From: an uncultured Collinsella sp.
Lineage (GTDB): Bacteria; Actinomycetota; Coriobacteriia; Coriobacteriales; Coriobacteriaceae
NCBI GenBank assembly: GCA_900546825.1
Contig: UREE01000087.1
Span: forward strand, 1-6,466
Length of the DNA stretch: 6,466 nt
Direction of reading: 5' to 3'
Shown: positions 1 through 5,310 of the stretch, piece after piece
Numbering within the stretch: position 1 is the first letter of the stretch
Layout of the letters: every line of letters starts with the position of its first letter
The notes under the pieces: model-generated
What the model was told of the DNA's origin: nothing
Seen by the model: the letters and a program-made list of their open reading frames with translations, nothing else
Databases searched by the model: none
Position numbers and translations under genes: made by a program

Positions 1-1329
1 GTCATCCAGGCCGATGCTCAGCTGTCTTCGTTGATCGATTACCGCTTTAAGCATCACTTCCGCGCCGAACGCGGCACGCACGGGCAGGGTGCCCGTCGTA
101 ACGGTAAGAGCGGCGAGGACCTGATCCTGAAGGTTCCCATGGGCACCGTGGTGCGCGAGCTCGACCCCGAGACGCAGACCCCGATGTTCGAGATTGCCGA
201 CCTGGTGCACGATGGCGAGCGCGTTGTCGTGGCGCCCGGCGGTGCCGGTGGCCTGGGCAACACGCACTTTGTGACGTCGGTGCGCCGCGCGCCCGCGTTC
301 GCTCAGCTGGGCGAACCGGCCGAGGAGCACTGGATTGAGCTTGAGATGAAGCTTATGGCCGATGCCGCACTCGTGGGCTTCCCCTCGGTGGGCAAGTCCT
401 CGCTTATCGCGCGCATGAGTGCCGCCCGTCCCAAGATCGCCGACTATCCGTTTACAACGCTCGTGCCGAACCTCGGCATGGTGCGTGCCGGTGAGTATTC
501 TTACGTCGTTGCCGACGTTCCTGGTTTGATCGAGGGCGCAAGCGAGGGCAAGGGCCTGGGCCATCAGTTCCTGCGCCACATTGAGCGCACGGCGCTCATC
601 ATGCATGTCGTTGACATGACGGGCGGGTTTGAGGATCGCGACCCGGTTGAGGATTACCGTATCATCAACCGTGAGCTCGAGCAGTATGGCGCCGAGCTTT
701 CGGAGCGTCCGCAGATCGTCGTCGCCAACAAGTGCGATGCGCCGGGCACGGCCGACAAGATTGCCGACCTCAAGCGTGCGGCACTCGACGACGGCCATAT
801 GTTCTTTGCCGTGTCCGCCGTGACGGGTGCCGGTCTCAATACGCTGATGCTTGCCGTAGGCGAGCAGGTGGCTAAGCTTCGCGCCGAGCTGGCGGTCTCT
901 GATGAGCCGGTCGATTTGCGCGACGAGGAGTGGGAGCGCCGCCGTCTGCAGCGCGAGAAGCGGTTCCGCATTGTCCAGGAAGAGCCCGGTGCCTTCCGCG
1001 TGGTCGGTCGTGCCATCGAGCGCATGGTTATCCAGACCGACTGGGAAAACGAGGAAGCCGTCATCTACCTGCAGCATAGGTTTGCGCGTATGGGTGTTGA
1101 CGACGCGCTCGAGAAGGCCGGTTGCCGTGCGGGCGACGAGGTCCGCATTTGCCAGCGCGCCTTTGACTTTGAGGGCGCTGAGGACTTCTCGGAGTACGAG
1201 GAGCTCGAGGACGCTGGCGAGGACGTTGCCGTTGAGGCCATTGACGTGGCCGATGCTGCGGATGAGGGCGTCGAGGCTATCGATGCGGCGGATGCCGCGG
1301 ACGATGCCGAGACCTCGGAGGGCGAGTAA
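1..1329 (+). CDS. obg: GTPase Obg (CgtA), 5'-truncated by the window edge
   Basis: Obg is an essential P-loop GTPase that binds the 50S subunit and acts in ribosome assembly and (p)ppGpp-linked growth control. The frame is open from base 1. The visible part begins inside the glycine-rich N-terminal Obg fold (YRFKHHFRAERGTHGQG, typical of the family). Against B. subtilis Obg recalled from memory, about 50 N-terminal residues, including the start, lie upstream of the window. The G domain is complete: G1 GFPSVGKSS from 376, the G2 region DYPFTTLVPNLG, G3 DVPG at 514-525, G4 NKCD at 727-738 and G5 SAV at 814-822. A C-terminal OCT domain follows, roughly 964-1150 (FRIVQEEPGAFRVVG to GDEVRI). The last 55-60 residues form an acidic Ala/Asp/Glu tail with a 13-residue tandem repeat. 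The stop is 3 nt before nadD, so the two are probably co-transcribed. The identity is very secure. The internal TTG at 31 is not a real start. Confidence 0.97.
   Translation, partial: VIQADAQLSSLIDYRFKHHFRAERGTHGQGARRNGKSGEDLILKVPMGTVVRELDPETQTPMFEIADLVHDGERVVVAPGGAGGLGNTHFVTSVRRAPAFAQLGEPAEEHWIELEMKLMADAALVGFPSVGKSSLIARMSAARPKIADYPFTTLVPNLGMVRAGEYSYVVADVPGLIEGASEGKGLGHQFLRHIERTALIMHVVDMTGGFEDRDPVEDYRIINRELEQYGAELSERPQIVVANKCDAPGTADKIADLKRAALDDGHMFFAVSAVTGAGLNTLMLAVGEQVAKLRAELAVSDEPVDLRDEEWERRRLQREKRFRIVQEEPGAFRVVGRAIERMVIQTDWENEEAVIYLQHRFARMGVDDALEKAGCRAGDEVRICQRAFDFEGAEDFSEYEELEDAGEDVAVEAIDVADAADEGVEAIDAADAADDAETSEGE
1231..1308 (+). repeat. Two 39-bp (13-residue) in-frame tandem repeats in the Obg tail
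   Basis: Two adjacent 39-nt units at 1231-1269 and 1270-1308 encode VEAIDVADAADEG and VEAIDAADAADDA. Ten of the 13 residues are identical, while several codons differ at synonymous positions. This points to an old duplication or to selection on the peptide, not a recent slippage event. The repeat lies after the OCT domain in a low-complexity acidic tail that is probably disordered. Confidence 0.85.
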
Positions 1330-1332
1330 GCC

Positions 1333-2010
1333 ATGTCGCTGCGCGGTGGAATCGGTTTGCCCGAGCTTCCCATAAAAGAGGGCAAGGAGTTTCGGCTTGG
1401 CATTATGGGCGGCACATTCGACCCGATTCATTACGGGCACCTGGTGACTGCCGAGCAGGCGCGCGAGTCGCTCGACTTGGACGCTGTGCTCTTTATGCCG
1501 GCGGGCTCTCCCGCCTTTAAGCTTGACAAGCCGGTTACGCCTGCCGAGGACCGTTATGCCATGACGGTCCTCGCCACCGCCGCGAACCCGGCCTTTTTGG
1601 CGAGTCGGTTCGAGATTGACCGTCCGGGTGTAACCTATACGGCCGATACGCTTCATGCCCTTCGCGATTTTTACCCGCCGCAGGTAAAGCTCTACTTTAT
1701 TACGGGCGCCGATGCGATTATCGATATTGTGACCTGGCATGATGCCGAACGAATCGCTGAGCTTGCTACCTTTATTGCGGCGACGCGACCGGGCTTTGAT
1801 ATCGATACGGCGCGTGCCCGAATCAAAGAGTCGGGGCTGCCGTTCGACGTGCGCTATATTCAGATTCCGGCGCTGGCGATCAGCTCGACGAACATTCGTA
1901 AGCGAGTTGCCCGCGGCATGAGCGTGCGCTATCTTACGAGCGAGTCCGTGCTCGGCTACATTCGCAAGCGCAGGCTATATGCCGATTTGGGCCAAGAAGA
2001 TTTTGAGTGA
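1333..2010 (+). CDS. nadD: Nicotinate-nucleotide adenylyltransferase NadD
   Basis: NadD transfers AMP from ATP to nicotinate mononucleotide, giving deamido-NAD, the penultimate step of NAD synthesis in the cytoplasm. The nucleotidyltransferase signature GGTFDPIHYGH is at residues 26-36, with the HxGH catalytic element at 33-36. The C-terminal ISSTNIR motif, which binds the ATP phosphates in this superfamily, is at 183-189. The length of 225 residues is slightly above the usual 190-215 because about 20 residues precede the first beta strand. ATG 1333 is preferred: GGAGGG at 1317-1322, inside the end of obg, lies 10 nt upstream. TTG 1357 is possible. ATG 1405 would delete the first beta strand. 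It is 3 nt after obg and overlaps yqeK, so it is probably translationally coupled on both sides. Confidence 0.95.
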   Translation: MSLRGGIGLPELPIKEGKEFRLGIMGGTFDPIHYGHLVTAEQARESLDLDAVLFMPAGSPAFKLDKPVTPAEDRYAMTVLATAANPAFLASRFEIDRPGVTYTADTLHALRDFYPPQVKLYFITGADAIIDIVTWHDAERIAELATFIAATRPGFDIDTARARIKESGLPFDVRYIQIPALAISSTNIRKRVARGMSVRYLTSESVLGYIRKRRLYADLGQEDFE

Positions 2011-2630
2011 TGGGGGCTACGTTGTCGGTAGAGGATCAGTTTGAGGGCGATGAGCGCGCGCTGCTCAAGCGCATTCAAGAGCTGCTCGATGTTCGCATGA
2101 AAGATAAGCGCAAGCGCTATGTGCATTCGCTGGGCGTTGCCGAGACCGCACTTCATCTGGCCGAGGTCTACGGCGTTGACCGCTTTGATGCGGCTGCCGC
2201 CGGCTTAATTCACGACTGGGACAAGGTTCTTTCCGATGACGAGCTCGTGGCCCGCGCGCTTCACTATGGCATCAAGGTTGCCGGCTCTCCTTCCGCCGCG
2301 ACGCCGCTTTTGCATGGCCCTGTTGCCGCCTATGAGCTTCCGCAGCTTTTTCCCGAGCTGTCACCGGCCGTTTTCCAGGCTGTCGACCGTCACACCGTGG
2401 GTGCCTGCGACATGACGCCGCTCGATATGGTGGTCTTTGTGGCAGATGCCATCGAGCCCAACCGTCACGGCGACTATGCCCATGCGCTGCGCAAGATGGT
2501 GGGGGAGTCGACGCTCGATGAGTTGTTCTTCTCCTGTTTTGCGCAGGGTCTGGTCTATGTGATCCAGTCCGGGCGCTATCTTTATCCCACGGCTATTACG
2601 ATTTACAACCATTACGCCCAGCTGCGCTAG
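2010..2630 (+). CDS. yqeK: YqeK-type HD-domain bis(5'-nucleosyl)-tetraphosphatase (symmetrical)
   Basis: YqeK-family enzymes are HD-superfamily phosphohydrolases that split Ap4A symmetrically into two ADP, using an iron-type metal centre, and so control stress dinucleotide levels. The expected metal ligands are visible, counting from ATG 2010: H39 (YVHSLGV), H68-D69 (LIHDWDK), H102 (LLHGPVAAYE), H128 (DRHTVGA) and D146 (ADAIEPNR). The length of 206 residues is close to the family's 185-200. The nadD stop TGA (2008-2010) overlaps this ATG by one base. GTG 2007 immediately upstream would give a 4-nt GTGA overlap and one more residue, and neither has a strong Shine-Dalgarno sequence. Its place between nadD and rsfS matches the nadD-yqeK-yqeL(rsfS) order of Bacillus, which supports the family call. 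Function is by homology. Confidence 0.92.
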   Translation: MGATLSVEDQFEGDERALLKRIQELLDVRMKDKRKRYVHSLGVAETALHLAEVYGVDRFDAAAAGLIHDWDKVLSDDELVARALHYGIKVAGSPSAATPLLHGPVAAYELPQLFPELSPAVFQAVDRHTVGACDMTPLDMVVFVADAIEPNRHGDYAHALRKMVGESTLDELFFSCFAQGLVYVIQSGRYLYPTAITIYNHYAQLR

Positions 2631-2645
2631 CTCGGGTGTGTCTAG

Positions 2646-2652
2646 AAAGAGG
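2646..2652 (+). promoter_or_regulatory. Ribosome binding site that sets the rsfS start
   Basis: AAAGAGG lies 6 nt before ATG 2659. It decides for this ATG over the in-frame GTG at 2638, which would place the purine stretch inside the coding region and has no comparable site upstream. Confidence 0.75.
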
Positions 2653-2658
2653 TATTCC

Positions 2659-3114
2659 ATGGCCGACGAGACCATGACTGACGAGCAGATTCTTGAAGGT
2701 GTGGAGCACAAGAGTTTCGTTGCCACGTCCGACCGCACCGCCGCCTCGCTGTCCGCGAGCGGTGTCGCCGCCGAGGATGTCGCCCGCGCCGCCGCGCAGG
2801 CCGCCTACGACAAGAAGGGCGAGGACGTGCAGGTGCTCGACCTGACCGAGCTTTCCGACGTGTGCGACTACTTTGTGCTTGCCACCGGTACCAACAACCG
2901 CCAGGTCGATTCGATTGTCGACGAGATCGAGGAGAAGGTCGCCGAGGCTTGCGGCGAGCATCCGTTCTCCATCGAGGGCCGCGAGCAGAAGACCTGGATG
3001 CTCATGGACTACGGCTCGGTTGTCGTCCACGTCTTCACTCCCGAAGCCCGCGACTTCTACCGCCTAGAAAAGCTCTGGGGTGACGCCCCCCAGCTCCCCC
3101 TCGACCTCCTCTAG
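2659..3114 (+). CDS. rsfS: Ribosome silencing factor RsfS with N-terminal extension
   Basis: RsfS (DUF143/Iojap family) binds ribosomal protein uL14 on the 50S subunit and blocks 30S joining, silencing translation when nutrients are short. The product from ATG 2659 is 151 residues. The Iojap core occupies about residues 45-147: AAYDKKGEDVQVLDL, then DYFVLATGTNNRQVDSI, then the hallmark EGREQKTWMLMDYGSVVVHVF, ending with FYRLEKLWGDAP. Most family members are about 105-130 residues, so the first 40-45 (acidic, Ala/Ser/Thr-rich, from MADETMTDEQ) are an extra segment of unknown role. It follows yqeK by 28 nt with its own Shine-Dalgarno site, and is the last gene before the hairpin at 3158. The identity is secure. 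Confidence 0.95.
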   Translation: MADETMTDEQILEGVEHKSFVATSDRTAASLSASGVAAEDVARAAAQAAYDKKGEDVQVLDLTELSDVCDYFVLATGTNNRQVDSIVDEIEEKVAEACGEHPFSIEGREQKTWMLMDYGSVVVHVFTPEARDFYRLEKLWGDAPQLPLDLL

Positions 3115-3157
3115 TGGCTCATTTGATACGGGGCTTTTAGTTAGCCTCGCGCATTTT

Positions 3158-3200
3158 GCCGGGCAGTTGCGGTTTTCCGTACCTGCCCAGCTTTCTTTTT
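3158..3200 (+). terminator. Probable intrinsic terminator of the obg-nadD-yqeK-rsfS unit
   Basis: The arm GCCGGGCAG (3158-3166) pairs with CTGCCCAGC (3183-3191) with one C/A mismatch. The stem continues inward through T-A, G-T and CGG/CCG pairs to a TTTT loop at 3173-3176. It is followed by TTTCTTTTT (3192-3200), an interrupted T-run, so efficiency may be moderate. On the minus strand the C/A mismatch becomes a G-U pair, so the hairpin is equally good, but no T-run follows in that direction. It sits between convergent rsfS and dinB. Confidence 0.7.
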
Positions 3201-3212
3201 GCCCAAAGGCGG

Positions 3213-4427
3213 TTAATCGTTGAAGCGGGATTGGCGGCCGAAGGATAGCGCGGTGTCGCCGAACTTGTCTCGGACGGCGTCGATGGCGACGGAGAGGTCG
3301 CGGCGGTCGCTGGATTGGGCTCCGCGGTCATCGATCTCGCAGAACAGGTCGGTTTGGATGCCGCCTTGGTGGTCGAAGTCGCTCATGCCGATGCCTGCTA
3401 AGCGCACGTGCATTCCTTCCTGCCAGATGTTGTCGAGCAGTTCGAGTGCAACCGCCACGAAGATGTTCTCATCGTCGGTCGGATGAGGCAGCCGGCGCTG
3501 TGCCGAGCGACCGTTTCCATACGAATACTTGAGCTTGAGCGTCACCGTGGCGCCCGTTAGTCCCTGACGGCGCAGGCGGCGTCCCACTGACTCGCCCAGC
3601 AGCGCAATCGCCGCCTCAATATCCCCACGCTCAGTCAAATCTTTAGCAAAGGTGCGTTCATTGCTGACCGACTTGACCTCGCGCTCTTCATCGAGACTCG
3701 TGACTTCGGAGATTTCAAGTCCCAGCGCACGCTGACGCATACGTTCGCCGTTGACGCCAAAAATAGAGGCCAAGGTGGATTCCGGCGCGCGTGACAGCTC
3801 GCCGAGCGTGTAGATGCGCATACGGCGCAGTCGCTCCTCGGCCGAGCGCCCGATGCCGCTCATGGCAGATACCGGCAGCGCGGCCAAAAAGCGCTGCTCG
3901 GTTCCGGGGCGCACGATGGTCAGCCCAAACGGCTTATCCCGCTCGCTTGCGATCTTTGCGACCGTCTTGTTGCAGCCCACGCCAATGGAGCACGTCACTC
4001 CCAGCGCTGCCACACGGTCGCTTATACGCCGTGCAACCAGCAGTGGGTCCTCGGGCGCAAAGCGACCCGGTGTGATATCGATAAAGGCTTCGTCGATGGA
4101 TACGCGCTCAACGCGCGGCGTCTCCTCGGCAAGAATCGCCATGACCTGCGCGCTCACCTCGCGGTAGCGATCAAAGTGCCCGTGCGTCCAAATGGCTTGC
4201 GGGCACAAGCGCCGCGCCTCGGCCGAGGCCATGGCAGAGTGCACGCCAAAGCGGCGCGCCTCATACGAACACGTGGACACGACGCCACGCGAATCGGCGT
4301 CTCCGCCCACGATGAGTGGCTTTCCGCGCCATTCGGGATGATCGAGCATCTCCACGCTCGCAAAAAACGCATCGAGGTCCATGAGGCCCACCGCCGGACC
4401 CGTCCAGGGAGGCGGCGTGACGCTCAT
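3213..4427 (-). CDS. dinB: DNA polymerase IV (Y-family translesion polymerase DinB)
   Basis: DinB is an error-prone polymerase that extends past lesions such as minor-groove N2-dG adducts. From ATG 4427 the product has 404 residues. The DLDAFFASVE motif carries the first metal ligand D17 and a probable steric-gate F22. YEARRFGVHSAM follows, then SIDEAF with catalytic D112-E113. The helix-hairpin-helix region (SGIGRSAEERLRRM) and the little-finger domain (KSVSNERTFAKDL onward) are next. The beta-clamp-binding peptide QTDLF is at residues 358-362 (3342-3356). All key residues are present, so the enzyme should be active. The frame also opens at ATG 4466 (417 residues). I prefer 4427 because GAGG stands 5 nt before it and the extra 13 residues precede the conserved core. 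Transcription from the TATACT element would start at about 4466, so leaderless translation from that ATG cannot be excluded. It is divergent from rpsP and convergent with rsfS. Confidence 0.95.
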   Translation of the reverse strand: MSVTPPPWTGPAVGLMDLDAFFASVEMLDHPEWRGKPLIVGGDADSRGVVSTCSYEARRFGVHSAMASAEARRLCPQAIWTHGHFDRYREVSAQVMAILAEETPRVERVSIDEAFIDITPGRFAPEDPLLVARRISDRVAALGVTCSIGVGCNKTVAKIASERDKPFGLTIVRPGTEQRFLAALPVSAMSGIGRSAEERLRRMRIYTLGELSRAPESTLASIFGVNGERMRQRALGLEISEVTSLDEEREVKSVSNERTFAKDLTERGDIEAAIALLGESVGRRLRRQGLTGATVTLKLKYSYGNGRSAQRRLPHPTDDENIFVAVALELLDNIWQEGMHVRLAGIGMSDFDHQGGIQTDLFCEIDDRGAQSSDRRDLSVAIDAVRDKFGDTALSFGRQSRFND

Positions 4428-4441
4428 GGCATCCTCATAAC

Positions 4442-4455
4442 CGTATGTATGTTCG
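4442..4455 (-). promoter_or_regulatory. Degenerate LexA (SOS) box candidate upstream of dinB
   Basis: On the minus strand the sequence reads CGAACATACATACG. The Gram-positive/actinobacterial LexA consensus is CGAAC-N4-GTTCG. The left half matches 5/5 and the right half (ATACG) 3/5. It falls 15-28 nt before ATG 4427 and about 12 nt past the inferred transcription start, where a bound repressor could block transcription. dinB is a classic SOS gene in many bacteria, which makes the match more credible, but the imperfect half-site keeps this tentative. Confidence 0.4.
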
Positions 4456-4472
4456 CGTCTTTCCATGTCATG

Positions 4473-4478
4473 AGTATA
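4473..4478 (-). promoter_or_regulatory. Probable -10 element of dinB
   Basis: The minus strand carries TATACT (5/6 to TATAAT), preceded by GG. No good -35 hexamer is visible 16-18 nt upstream (GCACCC-like sequence). Transcription would start near 4466. Inverted arms CATGAG (4469-4474) and CTCATG (4487-4492), separated by 12 nt, overlap the element and may be an operator or chance. Confidence 0.45.
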
Positions 4479-4510
4479 CCGCGCAGCTCATGTGGGGTGC
4501 GTGTATGTGC

Positions 4511-4538
4511 TTGCAAATCCCGAATTCTTGTCTAAGAT
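4511..4538 (+). promoter_or_regulatory. Weak upstream promoter candidate for rpsP
   Basis: TTGCAA (4511-4516) and TAAGAT (4533-4538) are 16 nt apart, each matching 4/6 of the sigma-70-type consensus. If used, it would give a leader of about 120 nt for rpsP. It is much less convincing than the promoter at 4583-4611. Confidence 0.25.
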
Positions 4539-4582
4539 ATGGATTTGCCCTCGACTACACCGAAGAAGTTGGTCTCACGGAC

Positions 4583-4611
4583 TTCACCTGCCCGCGTCGA
4601 TGGCGTATTAT
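4583..4611 (+). promoter_or_regulatory. Probable promoter of the rpsP-khpA-rimM-trmD operon
   Basis: TTCACC (4583-4588, 4/6 to TTGACA) and TATTAT (4606-4611, 5/6 to TATAAT) are separated by exactly 17 nt. Transcription would start near 4618, leaving a leader of about 50 nt. The position directly ahead of the first gene of a tight operon, with no co-directional gene upstream, supports it. Confidence 0.6.
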
Positions 4612-4633
4612 GTTCAACTGTTTGTTTGTAGTT

Positions 4634-4648
4634 GCAGCCTAAAGCTGC
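4634..4648 (+). promoter_or_regulatory. Small leader hairpin before rpsP
   Basis: GCAGC (4634-4638) and GCTGC (4644-4648) enclose a 5-nt loop CTAAA, ending 6 nt before the Shine-Dalgarno sequence. There is no T-run, so it is not a terminator. It might affect translation or mRNA stability, or be incidental. I recognise no known ribosomal-protein leader here. Confidence 0.35.
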
Positions 4649-4654
4649 TTGGTT

Positions 4655-4661
4655 GGAGGAG
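4655..4661 (+). promoter_or_regulatory. Strong Shine-Dalgarno site fixing the TTG start of rpsP
   Basis: GGAGGAG lies 6 nt before TTG 4668. The spacing and the S16 N-terminus (M)AVKIRL together rule out the in-frame TTG at 4632, which is upstream of this site. Confidence 0.88.
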
Positions 4662-4667
4662 TTTCCT

Positions 4668-5009
4668 TTGGCAGTCAAGATTCGCCTTGCTCGTCACGGC
4701 GCTAAGAAGCGTCCGTACTACCGTGTCGTCGTCGCCGATTCCCGCGCCCCGCGTGACGGTCGTATCATCGAGGAGGTTGGCCGCTACAACCCGATGACCG
4801 CCCCCAAGACCATCAACCTCGACCTCGAGAAGATCGCCGACTGGCAGTCCAAGGGCGCTCAGCTCACCGACGCCGTCGCCGCTCTGGTCAAGGCCGCCAA
4901 CGAGGGCGAGAAGACCGAGACCGTCGTCAAGAAGTCCAAGAAGCAGCTCGCCAAAGAGGCCGAGGCCGCTAAGGCTGCCGCTGAGGCCGCTGAGGGCGCC
5001 GAGGAGTAA
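4668..5009 (+). CDS. rpsP: 30S ribosomal protein S16 (bS16)
   Basis: bS16 binds the 5' domain of 16S rRNA and promotes 30S assembly. The 113-residue product starts AVKIRLARHGAKKRPYYRVV and continues VADSRAPRDGRIIEEVGRYNP, a near-universal S16 signature, followed by the INLDLEKIADWQSKGAQLTDAV segment. The common form is about 80-90 residues. The extra 25-30 at the C-terminus are Lys/Ala/Glu-rich (KKSKKQLAKEAEAAKAAAEAAEG), probably helical or disordered and outside the conserved fold. The start is TTG with a very strong Shine-Dalgarno sequence, unusual for a highly expressed ribosomal protein. It is the first gene of the operon, 3 nt from khpA. The codons are strongly biased, with AAG for lysine and C-ending codons, as expected for high expression. 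Confidence 0.97.
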   Translation: MAVKIRLARHGAKKRPYYRVVVADSRAPRDGRIIEEVGRYNPMTAPKTINLDLEKIADWQSKGAQLTDAVAALVKAANEGEKTETVVKKSKKQLAKEAEAAKAAAEAAEGAEE

Positions 5010-5012
5010 ATC

Positions 5013-5297
5013 GTGCCTGAGGTTGACGCTGCACAGCTCGAGGGTGAGGCAATGCTCTCAGATCGCATCGCCGATCTCGTCGAATATCTCGTTGTTCAGA
5101 TCGTCGACGACCCGGATTCCGTGAGCCTTGAGGTCATTGATGGTGATGACGCCTCTACGATTGAGGTTTCTGTCGCCGAGGATGACGTCGCTAAGGTCAT
5201 CGGCCGTCGTGGCCGTACCATCAAGGCCATTCGCACGCTCGCCCGTGCACTGGCCGCTCGCCTCGACACTGCTGTCGAGGTAGAGGTTCTGGGCTAG
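5013..5297 (+). CDS. khpA: KH-domain RNA-binding protein KhpA (YlqC family)
   Basis: KhpA is a small single-KH-domain RNA chaperone. In some Firmicutes it pairs with KhpB/Jag and influences cell elongation and sRNA-mRNA contacts. The product is 94 residues. The KH signature VIGRRGRTIKAIR carries the RNA-binding GxxG loop at residues 64-67, and LVEYLVVQIVDDPDSVSLEV matches the family N-terminus. GTG 5013 is chosen because GAGGAG (5001-5006), inside the end of rpsP, is 6 nt upstream and the gap to rpsP is only 3 nt. ATG 5052, with GAGGG 7 nt upstream, would give 81 residues, closer to the family's usual 75-80, so the start is not settled. The order rpsP, KH gene, rimM, trmD is conserved in many Gram-positives. 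The family is secure; the exact role in this organism is inferred. Confidence 0.93.
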   Translation: MPEVDAAQLEGEAMLSDRIADLVEYLVVQIVDDPDSVSLEVIDGDDASTIEVSVAEDDVAKVIGRRGRTIKAIRTLARALAARLDTAVEVEVLG

Positions 5298-5310
5298 GAC
5301 CTTGAGGTCC
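5297..5310 (+). promoter_or_regulatory. Hairpin presenting the rimM TTG start codon in its loop
   Basis: GGACC (5297-5301) and GGTCC (5306-5310) are perfect inverted arms around a TTGA tetraloop. The TTG at 5302-5304 is the only available rimM start, because the frame is closed by TAG at 5281-5283. No well-spaced Shine-Dalgarno sequence precedes it. Initiation may therefore depend on ribosomes arriving from khpA, which terminate on the hairpin's 5' base. Confidence 0.5.

Noticed and set aside
654..1064. Minus-strand and alternate-frame open reading frames inside obg
   Set aside because: They have a low-complexity Ser/Arg-rich composition and overlap the conserved G and OCT domains of Obg in the correct frame.
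3075..3093. Hairpin CTGGGG-N7-CCCCAG near the end of rsfS
   Set aside because: It encodes the conserved LWGDAP residues of RsfS and has no T-run after it, so it is explained by coding constraint.
4539..4631. A 30-codon plus-strand frame (MDLPSTTPKKLVSRTSPARV...) in the dinB-rpsP gap
   Set aside because: It has no Shine-Dalgarno sequence. Its ATG would lie before the start site of the weak promoter at 4511-4538, and it runs through the better rpsP promoter. It is probably chance.
4492..4797. A plus-strand frame running from the intergenic region into rpsP in the wrong frame
   Set aside because: It has no family resemblance and overlaps S16, whose frame is certain.
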